Shown here: positions 1 to 8,443 of the stretch, piece by piece
How positions within the stretch are numbered: position 1 is the stretch's first letter
Layout: every line of letters begins with the position of its first letter
Origin: Streptomyces sp. NRRL WC-3618
Lineage (GTDB): Bacteria > Actinomycetota > Actinomycetes > Streptomycetales > Streptomycetaceae
Assembly (NCBI RefSeq): GCF_001280005.1
Contig: NZ_LGDW01000107.1
Location: 23,236-87,235, forward strand
Length of the DNA: 64,000 nucleotides
Direction: 5' to 3'
The notes under the pieces: model-generated
The model's database searches: none
Told to the model about the DNA's origin: nothing
The model's input: the letters and a program-made list of their open reading frames with translations, nothing else
Position numbers and translations under genes: made by a program

Positions 1-824
1 CCGCATGGCTGGCCTGGGGCACCTACGGCGACGACTACTACCCCCTCGTCTTCGGCCACCGCCGAGACCTCGCCGCGGCCCGTCTGTGCACCGAGCGCCT
101 CTCCGCCTGCATGCCCATCGAGGGCGACGGATTCCCCACCCCGGTCAACGGCATGGAACGCGGCCTCATCGACCTGTGGCGGCGCACGACGGTCACGATG
201 ACCCCCGAGCAGCGGCGCACGTTCCGCGCGGCGGTCGACGTGATGACCGAGAGCTGGGTGTGGGAACTGGCCAACCAGACCCAGAACCGGATCCCCGACC
301 CGATCGACTACCTGGAGATGCGCCGCGCCACCTTCGGCTCGGACCTCACGATGAGCCTGTGCCGCATCGGCCACGGCCGGACGGTCCCGCCGGAGGTCTA
401 CCGCAGCGGCCCCGTCCAGTCGCTGGAGAAGGCCGCCGCCGACTACGCGATGCTCATCAACGACGTCTTCTCGTACCAGAAGGAGATCCAGTACGAGGGG
501 GAGATCCACAACGGCATCCTCGTCGTCCAGAACTTCTTCGGCTGCGACTACCCGACCGCGCTCGGCATCATCCACGACCTGATGACCCAGCGCATGCAGC
601 AGTTCGAGCACGTCGCCGCCCATGAGTTCCCGGTCCTGTACGAGGACTTCAAGCTCACCGACGAGGCACGCGCGACCATGGACGGCTATGTGGACGAGCT
701 GCGGAACTGGCTCTCCGGCATCCTGAACTGGCACCAGCAGGTCCCCCGTTACAAGTCCGACCACCTGGAAAGCAGGTCCCACGGCTTCCTGCCGGACCGC
801 GGATCGGCACTGATGCTCGGCTGA
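1..824 (+). CDS. geoA: Geosmin synthase, C-terminal domain (5' end outside window)
   Basis: The reading frame is open from base 3 to the TGA at 822-824, giving about 273 residues with no start in the window. It is the second terpene-synthase domain of the two-domain germacradienol/geosmin synthase. In that enzyme family the N-terminal domain cyclises farnesyl diphosphate to germacradienol and the C-terminal domain converts this to geosmin. The NSE metal-binding triad is visible as NDVFSYQKE near base 460, followed by the family-typical NGILVVQNFFGCDYPTALG and the C-terminal HGFLPDR. The tail after HGFLPDR is shorter than the proline-rich tail I recall in S. coelicolor. The enzyme is cytoplasmic and gives streptomycetes their earthy odour. 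Family identity is secure; function of the missing half cannot be judged. Confidence 0.95.
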   Translation, partial: AWLAWGTYGDDYYPLVFGHRRDLAAARLCTERLSACMPIEGDGFPTPVNGMERGLIDLWRRTTVTMTPEQRRTFRAAVDVMTESWVWELANQTQNRIPDPIDYLEMRRATFGSDLTMSLCRIGHGRTVPPEVYRSGPVQSLEKAAADYAMLINDVFSYQKEIQYEGEIHNGILVVQNFFGCDYPTALGIIHDLMTQRMQQFEHVAAHEFPVLYEDFKLTDEARATMDGYVDELRNWLSGILNWHQQVPRYKSDHLESRSHGFLPDRGSALMLG

Positions 825-844
825 CGGCGCCCCGCCGTCGTCCG

Positions 845-2510
845 TCAGCCGAGGTCGCGCACCCGCTCCGCCGTGTCCTCGGCGAGCTCCCGTACGCCCG
901 TCGCGGCGTTCCCCGAGAGCTCGCCGAGTATCGCGTCGGAGGCGGCCAACAGGGCCCGGGCCTCATCCGGGAGGTCCGCGTCGGCCAGCGCGCGGGTCAG
1001 GGTGCAGTGCTCCTCGGCGATGAAACGGCCGAGGTTCACCCCGTGCCAGAGCCGCAGGGACGTGTCCCGGGGATCGGTGAGGACGGCACGCAGGGCCGCC
1101 AACGTGGCGACGGCCTGCGGCAGCAGGCCCAGCTCCCGTTCGAGGCGGGCCTGCGTCAGACGGGCCGACACCCGTGCCCACGCCGTGTCCTGAAGGGCGG
1201 CGAGCAGCCGCTGGGCGCGCAACGCCTGGAACCGGTCGCCGAGTTCCCCGGGTGAGCGCACGCAGCGGTGACGTGTCCAGAGCTTGCGGTGTCCCACCGG
1301 ACCGCCGGAGCAGGTGCTGCGCCAACTCGGTCTCGTCCAGCAGGCGGATCAGGGTGACCCGGGCCAGTTCCGTCATCCCCTGGTCGCGGTCAGCTCCGCG
1401 CGATAGGGGCCGGCGACCTCCTCCGGCAGGGCCGACTCGAAGACGGACAGGGCCTGCCCGAACTTCATCTCGCCGCCCTTGAGCTCGCCGAGCACCTTGA
1501 ACAGCTGTTCCGCCGTGCGCTGTTGCAGCTCGCGGCCAGCTCCGTCCAGGTGAACGCAGGCTCGTCCGCCGGGTCCGTGCCGAACATCGAGCGTCAGTCT
1601 CCAGCGCCCACCGCCGCAGCTCCGCGCCCGTGTCACCGGGTCCGGGCAGCTCGCTCAGACCGCATGCCGTGTCGAAGTCGGTGTCCCGGACCTCGTGCAG
1701 CAGCGGCAGGTCCTCGGCACGGCCGTGCAGGCCCACCAGGACGGCTCCGAGGCGCAGTTCGTCCGTCATCGACGCCTCGGCCTCGTACCTCACCAGATGC
1801 CGCAGCAGGCCCAGATCACCGTCGGCCCGGTCGAACTGCGCGGCACGCAGGGTGAGCCGGCGGCGCAGCGGATCCCGGGCCACCGCGTCCCACGCCGCAG
1901 AGCGGTCGCCGGCCCGCAGCGCGGCCAGGTCGGCCCGGCCTCGGGCGAGCACCGGCTCCCACAGGGGCGGGCGCGGATGCGGGTCGAGTCGCGCCTACGC
2001 GCCGCCGTCCTCCGCGTTCAACAGCAGGAAGTCGGGCTCGGCGCGCAACAGCGCCATGTGCAGCATGCCGATCAGCTCCACGGGGGAGCGCTCGGACAGC
2101 CCCAGGAGGGCGCGGAGTTCGGCGCGTTCGGCATCGACGTCGTAGTCCGCGCGGATCTCCTCCTCCGTCTCCGCGACCCGCGCCAGGATCTTTTCCGGGC
2201 CGTCGACGGGCGACAGATCCAGATAGTCGTGCCAGCCGGGCAGGCCGATCACCGTCTCGAGCGCCTCGTCGGCACTGGAACCGATGATCCCGGCCGAGCC
2301 CTCCGAGTCGGCGTACAGCACGGATCCGTCCGCGCAAACGAAATACGTACCTCCCGCGCCGTCACCCGCCACCGGCGTCAGCGGTTCGCCCGAGGCGAGG
2401 CGGACCTCCTCCCCGTGGTCGGCGCGGTCGAGGTCGAACTCGAACGGGAACGCGGCGAGTTCGGCGGCGGCACGGCTCTGGCGCAGCAGCCGCAGGGCGT
2501 GATCGGTCAT
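845..2510 (-). pseudogene. Decayed conserved hypothetical protein gene
   Basis: Starting from ATG at 2510 (MTDHALRLLRQ), a plausible acidic soluble protein runs to an in-frame TAG at 1995-1997. The same frame then continues with clearly coding-like sequence (WEPVLARGRADLAALRAGDR, then LGLLRHLVRYEAEASMTDEL). The frame slips near 1587, where one base appears missing before MFGTDPADEP. It is then interrupted by a 172-bp insertion (1375-1546), resumes as ARVTLIRLLDETELAQHLLRR, and slips again near 1250. The final segment, ending at 845, is intact (LGRFIAEEHCTLTRALADADLPDEARALLA). Joined up, the ancestor would be a protein of roughly 470-500 residues rich in helices. I do not recognise its family. 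At least four lesions make a working product unlikely. An alternative is that the N-terminal 171 residues are still translated alone. Confidence 0.75.
1375..1546 (-). other. 172-bp inserted fragment coding for an ABC1/UbiB kinase signature
   Basis: On the minus strand, bases 1531-1388 encode TAEQLFKVLGELKGG followed by EMKFGQALSVFESALPEE and VAGPYRAELT. This is the conserved N-terminal KxGQ region of ABC1/AarF/UbiB atypical kinases. Nothing else of such a kinase is present on either side. The fragment is bordered by near-identical 13-mers, ggccagctccgtc at 1534-1546 and ggccagttccgtc at 1362-1374. Removing 172 bp rejoins FTWTELA to ARVTLIRLL in a single frame of the host gene. This fits a short templated insertion copied from a kinase gene elsewhere in the genome into an already unrelated gene. 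No transposase or terminal inverted repeats are seen. Confidence 0.65.
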
Positions 2511-2589
2511 GTCACAGAACGTAACAGCACCCACTGGCAACGGGATGGTCCGCATCTGTTGGCGGTTTACCGACCTTCTGCGTCGTTAT

Positions 2590-2650
2590 CTGTCCTTGTC
2601 TGTCCTTGCCTGTCCTTCTGTGTCCTTCTGGGTCCTTCTCTGTTCCTAAG
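2590..2650. repeat. Decamer tandem repeat (tgtccttNNN, about six copies)
   Basis: Six consecutive 10-bp units of the form tgtccttgtc, tgtccttgcc, tgtccttctg, tgtccttctg, ggtccttctc and tgttcctaag lie between the start of the decayed gene and the PDZ-protein gene. The 10-bp period is close to one helical turn. Copy number may vary between strains. Its role is unknown; it could be a regulator-binding array or a slippage product. Confidence 0.8.
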
Positions 2651-2748
2651 AGGTGAGAGATGCCCATGTCCGACCCCGTGGCAGTCTCACTCGTTCGTGG
2701 CTCGTCGTGCGCTCGTGCGCCGGGTAGAGCACCTGCCGGAGGCGAACC

Positions 2749-3351
2749 ATGGAACAGACTGCGCTGCGTCCCAAGCCGATGCCCGGGCGGGAACCGGCCG
2801 ACGGCACCCCACCCCGCCAGGTCCGGCGCCCGCATGCCGCGCGACGGCGCGGGCGACGGCTGATGACCCTGCTGTTCGGCCTGTTCGTCGGGGCCGTCCT
2901 GGTGCTCGCGGGCGTCGGGCTCGGCACACTCGGCGCCACGACCGTCGGACTGAGCAAGCTCGCGGAGCTGCACCGCCAGACGGGACAGGGCGGGCGGACC
3001 GGGCAGCCCGGGGTGCGGGCGGGCGCGCCGGCCCCCACCAAGTCGCCCTCGGGCGCCTCGGGTCCACCCGTCGCGCCGCCGGCTGTGACCGCGACGCTCG
3101 GTCTGGAGGCCGTCGACGCGGAGAAGGCGGGAGCCCTGCTCGTCGGCGTCCATGTCCCCGGCCCGGGCTACACGGCGGGCCTCGTCCGGGGCGACGTACT
3201 CCTCGCGTTCGGCGGGACCCGGATCGACTCGGCGGCCGACCTCGCCCGGGTGGTCGGCCACGCCCGCCCCGGCGCGGAGATCACCCTCACGGTTGTTCAC
3301 CGCAGCGGTGGCCATCAGCAGTTGGTCGCGGTCCCGGGCGTCGTCACCTGA
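2749..3351 (+). CDS. Membrane-anchored PDZ-domain protein
   Basis: The product is 200 residues. Residues 1-37 are a basic, proline-rich cytoplasmic tail, followed by one transmembrane helix at about 38-62 (MTLLFGLFVGAVLVLAGVGL). A low-complexity Pro/Gly/Ser linker runs to about residue 108. A PDZ domain fills the C-terminus: ATLGLEAVDAEKAGALLVGV, then GPGYTAGLVRGDVLLAFGG and ARPGAEITLTVV. The layout resembles the PDZ half of HtrA-type proteases without any protease domain, so a peptide-binding or scaffolding role outside the membrane is likely. ATG is at 2749; a purine-rich ccggaggcgaacc precedes it. It ends only 10 bases before the converging phosphoesterase stop. Confidence 0.8.
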   Translation: MEQTALRPKPMPGREPADGTPPRQVRRPHAARRRGRRLMTLLFGLFVGAVLVLAGVGLGTLGATTVGLSKLAELHRQTGQGGRTGQPGVRAGAPAPTKSPSGASGPPVAPPAVTATLGLEAVDAEKAGALLVGVHVPGPGYTAGLVRGDVLLAFGGTRIDSAADLARVVGHARPGAEITLTVVHRSGGHQQLVAVPGVVT

Positions 3352-3361
3352 CCGGTGCCCG

Positions 3362-4117
3362 TCACACGACCACCCGGAAGTGGCTGGTCAGCCGACCGGT
3401 GTCGGCCAGCACATGAAAGGCGAGGCCGACCGGCGCGTCCCGCTCCGTGATCCCCTCGCCCTCCCAGGGCAGCCGGAGGGTCCCGGTCACCGCCGGGCCG
3501 ACGAGCAGCGGGCGGCCGGCGAAGGTCGTGGCCGCAGGTGTGTGGGCGTGCCCGGTGACGATCCCGGCGATCCGGGGCCGGCGTTCCATCAGGGCGGCCA
3601 GCCGACCGGCGTGGGTCGGCTGAAAAGCGTCCGGCAGGGGATGGTGCGGGGCGACCGGCGGATGGTGGAAGGCGAGCAGCGCCGGGACGGTGTCGTCCAG
3701 TTCGTCGAGCGTCCCCTCGATCCAGTCGTACGTCTCGTCGTCGAGGGCGCCCTGGACGCTGCCCGGCACGCTGGAGTCGCACATCAGGACGGCGCCGTCG
3801 TCGAAGACATGCGCGCTGTTGACCGCTTCCTCGGATGCGGGCAGCCCGAGCAGCGCCTTGCGGTACGGCCCGCGGCTGTCGTGGCCGCCCGGGCAGGTGA
3901 GCACCGGGAAGGGCGCGTCGCCGGTGCGCAGGCCAAAGATGTGCGCGGCTTCCTCGTACTCGGCTTCCGTGCCGTGGTCCGCGATGTCCCCGGTCACCAG
4001 TAGCGCGTCCACGTGCCCCGGCAGCTCCCACAGCCGGTCGCGCACCCGTTCGGCGCGCGCCCTGGACCGTGCGGTTCTGTCGAGGTGCAGATCGCTGATG
4101 TGGGCGAGCACGAGCAT
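3362..4117 (-). CDS. Metallophosphoesterase (calcineurin-like, cyclic-nucleotide phosphodiesterase type)
   Basis: The 251-residue enzyme starts at MLVLAHISDLHLD; the ATG at 4117 has gaggga about 6 bases upstream. The alternative ATG at 4171 would sit inside the operator-like repeats and lacks a ribosome-binding site. Family motifs are in order: DxH (SDLHLD), GD (VTGDIADH), a GNHD-equivalent, HH (LLAFHHPP) and GHxH (VTGHAHT). These bind a di-metal centre that hydrolyses phosphodiesters. The third motif reads CPGGHDSRG, so the usual metal-bridging Asn is Gly. Activity may be altered unless another ligand compensates. It is divergent from the M24 peptidase, with three AGATCTAA sites between them. 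The substrate is unknown. Confidence 0.85.
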   Translation of the reverse strand: MLVLAHISDLHLDRTARSRARAERVRDRLWELPGHVDALLVTGDIADHGTEAEYEEAAHIFGLRTGDAPFPVLTCPGGHDSRGPYRKALLGLPASEEAVNSAHVFDDGAVLMCDSSVPGSVQGALDDETYDWIEGTLDELDDTVPALLAFHHPPVAPHHPLPDAFQPTHAGRLAALMERRPRIAGIVTGHAHTPAATTFAGRPLLVGPAVTGTLRLPWEGEGITERDAPVGLAFHVLADTGRLTSHFRVVV

Positions 4118-4170
4118 GAGCTTCCCTCGGCCTTCGGTGATTCCCGTAATGGTTCGAGCAGGTCCAGCCA

Positions 4171-4205
4171 TTAGATCTAGTGCCAGATCTAAGCATGAGA
4201 TCTAA
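4171..4205. promoter_or_regulatory. Triple AGATCTAA operator-like site
   Basis: Perfect 8-bp inverted arms TTAGATCT (4171-4178) and AGATCTAA (4185-4192) are separated by six bases. A third half-site AGATCTAA lies at 4198-4205. The site sits in the divergent intergenic region between the phosphoesterase (start 4117) and the dipeptidase (start 4346). Such AT-rich dyads stand out in a GC-rich genome and look like a binding site for a dimeric GntR/MarR/PadR-type repressor. The cognate regulator is not in this window. Confidence 0.6.
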
Positions 4206-4345
4206 TGGTTGCTCAACTTCCATCCGTTAACTGAAGAGGTGGGAGGCAGGTGAGAAGGTGGGCGCGGACGTCAATCGGCTCGCGCCGCCCCGCGCATCCG
4301 GGCAGGATGCTGCCCGTAGCCCCTCGCCCTTCCACGGAGGCCCGG

Positions 4346-5473
4346 ATGACCGGCAACAGGCCCGCGCCCTTCACCGCCGACGACTACCGGGCCCGGATGC
4401 GGCGCGCCGCCCGGGCGGCCGAGGACGCGGGGCTCGCCGGGCTCCTGGTGGCACCCGGACCCGACCTCGTCTGGCTCACCGGATACACGCCCACCGCGAT
4501 CACCGAGCGCCTCACCCTGCTCGTACTGGCCGCTGGACAGGACCCGGTCCTCGTGGTCCCCGCCCTGGAGGCCCCGGACGCGGCACACGCGGCGGGCGCG
4601 CCCGCCCTGACGCTGCGCGACTGGACCGACGGCAAGGACCCCTACGCGGCCACCGCGTCCCTCCTCGACGGAGCGGGCCGCTTCGGCGTCAGTGACAACG
4701 CGTGGGCACTGCACCTGCTGGCACTCCAGCAGGCGCTGCCCGGCGCCTCGTACGTCTCCCTCACCGAGGGACTGCCGATGCTGCGCGCGGTGAAGGACGC
4801 GGCGGAACTGGCACACCTGGCAGCCGCGGGAGCGGCTGCCGACGCAACGTACGAGGAGATCCGGAAGGTTCCCTTCGGCGGACGCCGGGAGAGTGACGTC
4901 GCGGGCGATCTCGCCGATCTGCTGCGACGGTTCGGGCACTCCCAGGTCGACTTCACGATCGTCGCCTCCGGCCCCAACGGCGCCAATCCGCACCACGAGG
5001 CCGGCGACCGCGTCATCGAGCGGGGCGACATGGTCGTCCTCGACTTCGGCGGCCTCCTGCACGGCTACGGCTCCGACACCTCCCGCACGGTCCACGTCGG
5101 CGAACCGGACGCCGAGGAGCGCAGAGTCCACGACGTCGTGCGCGAGGCCCAGGAAGCCGGTTTCCGCGCCGTGCGGCCCGGCGCCGCGTGCCAGGACGTC
5201 GACCGGGCGGCCCGCGCGGTCATCACCGAGGCCGGGTACGGCGAGTACTTCATCCACCGCACCGGCCACGGCATCGGCGTCACCACACACGAGCCGCCGT
5301 ACATGATCGAGGGCGAGGAACTGCCCCTCGTCCCCGGCATGTGCTTCTCCGTGGAACCCGGCGTCTACCTGCCCGGGCGCTTCGGCGTACGTATCGAGGA
5401 CATCGTCACGGTGACCGAGGAGGGCGGCCGGCGCCTCAACGACACGACCCGCGAACTGGTCATAGTGGACTGA
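4346..5473 (+). CDS. M24 family Xaa-Pro dipeptidase/aminopeptidase
   Basis: The 375-residue cytoplasmic metallopeptidase starts at MTGNRPAPFTADDY, with ggagg five bases before the ATG. An upstream in-frame start at 4250 has no such site. The N-terminal half is the creatinase-like domain. The C-terminal pita-bread domain carries the five metal ligands: VVLDFGG (Asp), GSDTSRT (Asp), RTGHGIG (His), FSVEPGVY (Glu) and VRIEDIV (Glu). It is expected to cleave the bond before or after proline in short peptides. The length is normal for the family. It is followed 58 bp later by an APH-fold kinase on the same strand and may share its transcript. Confidence 0.9.
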   Translation: MTGNRPAPFTADDYRARMRRAARAAEDAGLAGLLVAPGPDLVWLTGYTPTAITERLTLLVLAAGQDPVLVVPALEAPDAAHAAGAPALTLRDWTDGKDPYAATASLLDGAGRFGVSDNAWALHLLALQQALPGASYVSLTEGLPMLRAVKDAAELAHLAAAGAAADATYEEIRKVPFGGRRESDVAGDLADLLRRFGHSQVDFTIVASGPNGANPHHEAGDRVIERGDMVVLDFGGLLHGYGSDTSRTVHVGEPDAEERRVHDVVREAQEAGFRAVRPGAACQDVDRAARAVITEAGYGEYFIHRTGHGIGVTTHEPPYMIEGEELPLVPGMCFSVEPGVYLPGRFGVRIEDIVTVTEEGGRRLNDTTRELVIVD

Positions 5474-5531
5474 CCGCACCCCAGGAGTCCCACACCCTCT
5501 GCCCTCACCCCCCGACGACAGCGGCGCGACC

Positions 5532-6476
5532 ATGACCCAGCCACCGACACCCACCGCGGACACCGTCCGCCGACTGGTCCGTTCCCTGCTCGCGGACGGC
5601 ACCGTCGGCGCGGGCGGCGCGACCGGTCCCGGCCCCGAGATCCGGCCCGCCGGCGAGCGGTCGACCTGGTGGGTGGGCTCCCGGCACGTACTGCGCCTGG
5701 CTCCCGACCCCGAGACGTCCGCGCGACTGCGCCGCGAACCACGCCTGCGCGACCTCGTCCGCCCGCACATCGGCGTCGCCGTCCCCGTCGCGGTGGCGCA
5801 CGGCGAGTGGGCCGACCAACTGGCCTACACGCTGGACACCAGGCTGCCCGGCGGCTCCGCCGAGGAGCACGACGTCTCCGCCGTCGGCGAGGCCGACCTG
5901 GCCGCGCTTCTCACCGGGCTGCGCGAGGTGCCCGTACGTCAGGCCGAGACGCTCGGCGTGCCGCGGGTCGCGCCACGCTCCCTGGAGGCGTTGCGGCGGG
6001 CCGCCGCGAGGTCGGCCGGACGCCTCGCCCCGGCCGACGAGTTCGACCCTGCGCTGCTCCAGCAGCTGACCCCGTCCGCCACCGCACAGCTGGCCGCGCA
6101 GGCCGGTACGGCGGTCCTCGTGCACCACGACCTCAGGGGCGGCAACCTCGTGGTGAGCGCCGACGGGCGGGTGCGCGGCGTCCTCGACTGGACCGACGCG
6201 GTCGTCGGCGACCCGGCCGAGGACATCGCGGGGCTCGCTCGTGCGGTCGGCTCACCCGCGGCCGTACGTGCCGCCACCCTCGCCGGCTACGCGGCCCGCC
6301 CCTGTCTGCGCGGTCTGTGGCTCGCCCGCTGCGACACGGTCGTCCAGCTGGCCCAGAGCCTCGCCCGCCGCGACGCCGGCCCGCTGCCGCTGCTCAGGGT
6401 CCAACTGCGGCGCGCGTGGGAGGCGATCCTGCTGGAACGGGTGACGGAGCTGCGGGAGGACGGCGAGGAGGAGTAG
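5532..6476 (+). CDS. Aminoglycoside phosphotransferase-fold kinase
   Basis: This is a 314-residue protein of the APH/choline-kinase superfamily. The Brenner-type catalytic loop is LVHHDLRGGNLVV (Asp base and metal-binding Asn), and the metal-binding Asp lies in VLDWTDAVVGDPAEDIAGLA. The N-terminal lobe has the expected WWVGSRHVLRLA strand in place of a canonical P-loop. Such proteins phosphorylate small molecules or sugars, and only some confer antibiotic resistance; nothing here fixes the substrate. A gac-gcg-accATG start follows the dipeptidase by 58 bp without a strong ribosome-binding site. It converges on treZ with a 24-bp gap. Confidence 0.85.
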   Translation: MTQPPTPTADTVRRLVRSLLADGTVGAGGATGPGPEIRPAGERSTWWVGSRHVLRLAPDPETSARLRREPRLRDLVRPHIGVAVPVAVAHGEWADQLAYTLDTRLPGGSAEEHDVSAVGEADLAALLTGLREVPVRQAETLGVPRVAPRSLEALRRAAARSAGRLAPADEFDPALLQQLTPSATAQLAAQAGTAVLVHHDLRGGNLVVSADGRVRGVLDWTDAVVGDPAEDIAGLARAVGSPAAVRAATLAGYAARPCLRGLWLARCDTVVQLAQSLARRDAGPLPLLRVQLRRAWEAILLERVTELREDGEEE

Positions 6477-6500
6477 CCCGCCCCTCCCGCGCCTCCCGGC

Positions 6501-8246
6501 TCACTCCTGCTCGAGCACCACGCAGGACTCTCCGGGAACGTGCAACAACCCGTCCGCACCCGGCAGTTCCACCGGCTCCCAGGCGGCCAGCACCCGGGCC
6601 CGGCGTGGGCCCAGAGGGATCGCCGCCGACTTCGCGGAGAGGTTCGCCACCACCCGTACGTCGCCCCGGCGGAAGCCGATCCAGCGGGCCTCCTCGTCGT
6701 AGGCGACCTTGATGTCCGAGAGGTCCGGGTCCGTGAGGTCGGGCTGGGTGTGGCGCAGGGCGATCAGGTCCCGGTACCAGGACAGCACGCGCGCGTGGGG
6801 CTCACGTCCGGGCTCCGACCAGTCGAGGCAGGAGCGGTCGCGCGTCGCCGGGTCCTGGGGGTCGGGCACCTCCTCCTCGGCCCAGCCGTGCGCCGTGAAC
6901 TCCCGCCGCCGGCCCCGCCGTACGGCCTCCGCGAGCTCCGTGTCCGTGTGGTCGGTGAAGAACTGCCACGGCGTGCCCGCCGCCCATTCCTCGCCCATGA
7001 ACAGCATCGGCGTGAACGGGCCGGTGAGCATCAGCGCGGCGGCGCAGGCGAGCAGCCCGGGGGAGAGGGTGGCCGAGAGGCGGTCCCCCTGGGCGCGGTT
7101 GCCGACCTGGTCGTGGGTCTGCGTGTAGCCGAGCAGCCGGTGCGCGGCGACCCCGGTGCGGTCGAGCGGGCGGCCGTGCGTGCGGCCCCGGAAGGTCGAG
7201 TAGGTGCCGTCGTGGAAGTAGCCGCCCGTGAGCGTCTTGGCGAGCGCCGCGAAGGGCGCCCGTGCGAAGTCCTCGTAGTAGCCCTGCGACTCACCGGTCA
7301 CCGCCGTGTGCAGGGCGTGGTGGAAGTCGTCGCTCCACTGCGCGTGCAGTCCGAGACCGCCGCCCGCGCGCGGGGTGACGAGCCGCGGGTCGTTGAGGTC
7401 GGACTCGGCGATCAGGGACAGCGGCCTGCCCAGCTCGGCGGCGAGGGTGTCCACGGCCGTCGACAGCTCCTCCAGGAAGTGGCGCGCGCGCGTGTCCCGC
7501 AGCGCGTGCACCGCGTCCAGCCGCAGCCCGTCGACGCGGTAGTCGCGCAGCCAGGCCAGCGCGCTGCCGAGCAGATAGGCGCGCACCTCGTCCGAGCCGG
7601 GCGCGTCCAGGTTCACGGCGGAGCCCCACGGCGTCTGATGCGTGTCCGTGAAGTACGGGCCGAAGGCGGGCAGATAGTTGCCGGACGGCCCCAGGTGGTT
7701 GTGCACGACGTCCAGGACCACACCGAGCCCGAGTCCGTGCGCCCGGTCGACAAAGCGTTTGAGCGCCTCGGGGCCGCCGTACGGCTCGTGCACGGCCCAC
7801 AGGGAGACCCCCTCGTACCCCCAGCCGTGCCGCCCCGGGAACGGGCACAGCGGCATCAACTCGACGTGGGTGACGCCCAGTTCCACGAGGTGGCCGAGCC
7901 GCTCGGCCGCCGCGTCCAGCGTGCCCTCGGGCGTGTACGTGCCGACGTGCAGCTCGTACAGGACCGCGCCCGGCAGCGCGCGGCCCGCCCAGTCGGTGCG
8001 CCAGGTGTGGCGCCCGTGGTCGACGACGGCACTCAGCCCGTCCGGTCCGTCCGGCTGGCGGCGCGAGCGCGGGTCGGGCAGCACGGGGCCGTCGTCCACC
8101 GCGAAGCCGTAACGGGACCCGTCCCGTGCCTCGGCCTCGCCGGACCACCAGCCCGCACGCTCCGGATCGCGCCCCAACGCGCGCGTGGCGCCGTCGCACT
8201 GGAGCGTCACACGACTGGCCTGCGGAGCCCACACCTCGAAGTGCAC
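6501..8246 (-). CDS. treZ: Malto-oligosyltrehalose trehalohydrolase
   Basis: The 581-residue GH13 enzyme releases trehalose from maltooligosyltrehalose, the last step of the TreX-TreY-TreZ route from glycogen. The N-terminal carbohydrate-binding domain (MHFEVWAPQASRVTLQCDG) precedes the barrel. GH13 motifs are visible: VLDVVHNHLGPSG (region I), VDGLRLDAVHALRD (nucleophile Asp), LIAESDLNDPRL (acid/base Glu), and the family-specific FMGEEWAAGTPWQFFTDH. The C-terminal beta domain ends near the stop. Length is typical. It is separated from treY by four other genes, so the pathway here is not one operon. Confidence 0.95.
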   Translation of the reverse strand: MHFEVWAPQASRVTLQCDGATRALGRDPERAGWWSGEAEARDGSRYGFAVDDGPVLPDPRSRRQPDGPDGLSAVVDHGRHTWRTDWAGRALPGAVLYELHVGTYTPEGTLDAAAERLGHLVELGVTHVELMPLCPFPGRHGWGYEGVSLWAVHEPYGGPEALKRFVDRAHGLGLGVVLDVVHNHLGPSGNYLPAFGPYFTDTHQTPWGSAVNLDAPGSDEVRAYLLGSALAWLRDYRVDGLRLDAVHALRDTRARHFLEELSTAVDTLAAELGRPLSLIAESDLNDPRLVTPRAGGGLGLHAQWSDDFHHALHTAVTGESQGYYEDFARAPFAALAKTLTGGYFHDGTYSTFRGRTHGRPLDRTGVAAHRLLGYTQTHDQVGNRAQGDRLSATLSPGLLACAAALMLTGPFTPMLFMGEEWAAGTPWQFFTDHTDTELAEAVRRGRRREFTAHGWAEEEVPDPQDPATRDRSCLDWSEPGREPHARVLSWYRDLIALRHTQPDLTDPDLSDIKVAYDEEARWIGFRRGDVRVVANLSAKSAAIPLGPRRARVLAAWEPVELPGADGLLHVPGESCVVLEQE

Positions 8247-8443
8247 GGTGGATCCCCTTCGTCTGCGTGGCGGTGCTCACCGGGAGTTAGCCCGTCCCAT
8301 GGTGCTTCAAACCCCGATGGTCCACGCTTGGATCTTCATGTTTTTTCTTCACGTTTGCCTCAGGTGTCATCAGGTCGGCACGGACCGGCCGTCGTTTCCG
8401 CGTTTTCTGGACACCCCGCGCGCGCTGCCCGACAATCACGAAC

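Noticed and set aside
1695..3416. 573-residue plus-strand open frame
   Set aside because: Antisense to the decayed gene and out of frame with the PDZ gene; Arg/Gln/Val-rich shadow typical of GC-rich DNA.
5532..6476. Antibiotic-resistance aminoglycoside phosphotransferase
   Set aside because: Only the general kinase fold is supported; the same applies to 22780-23691. No resistance-specific motif or cluster.
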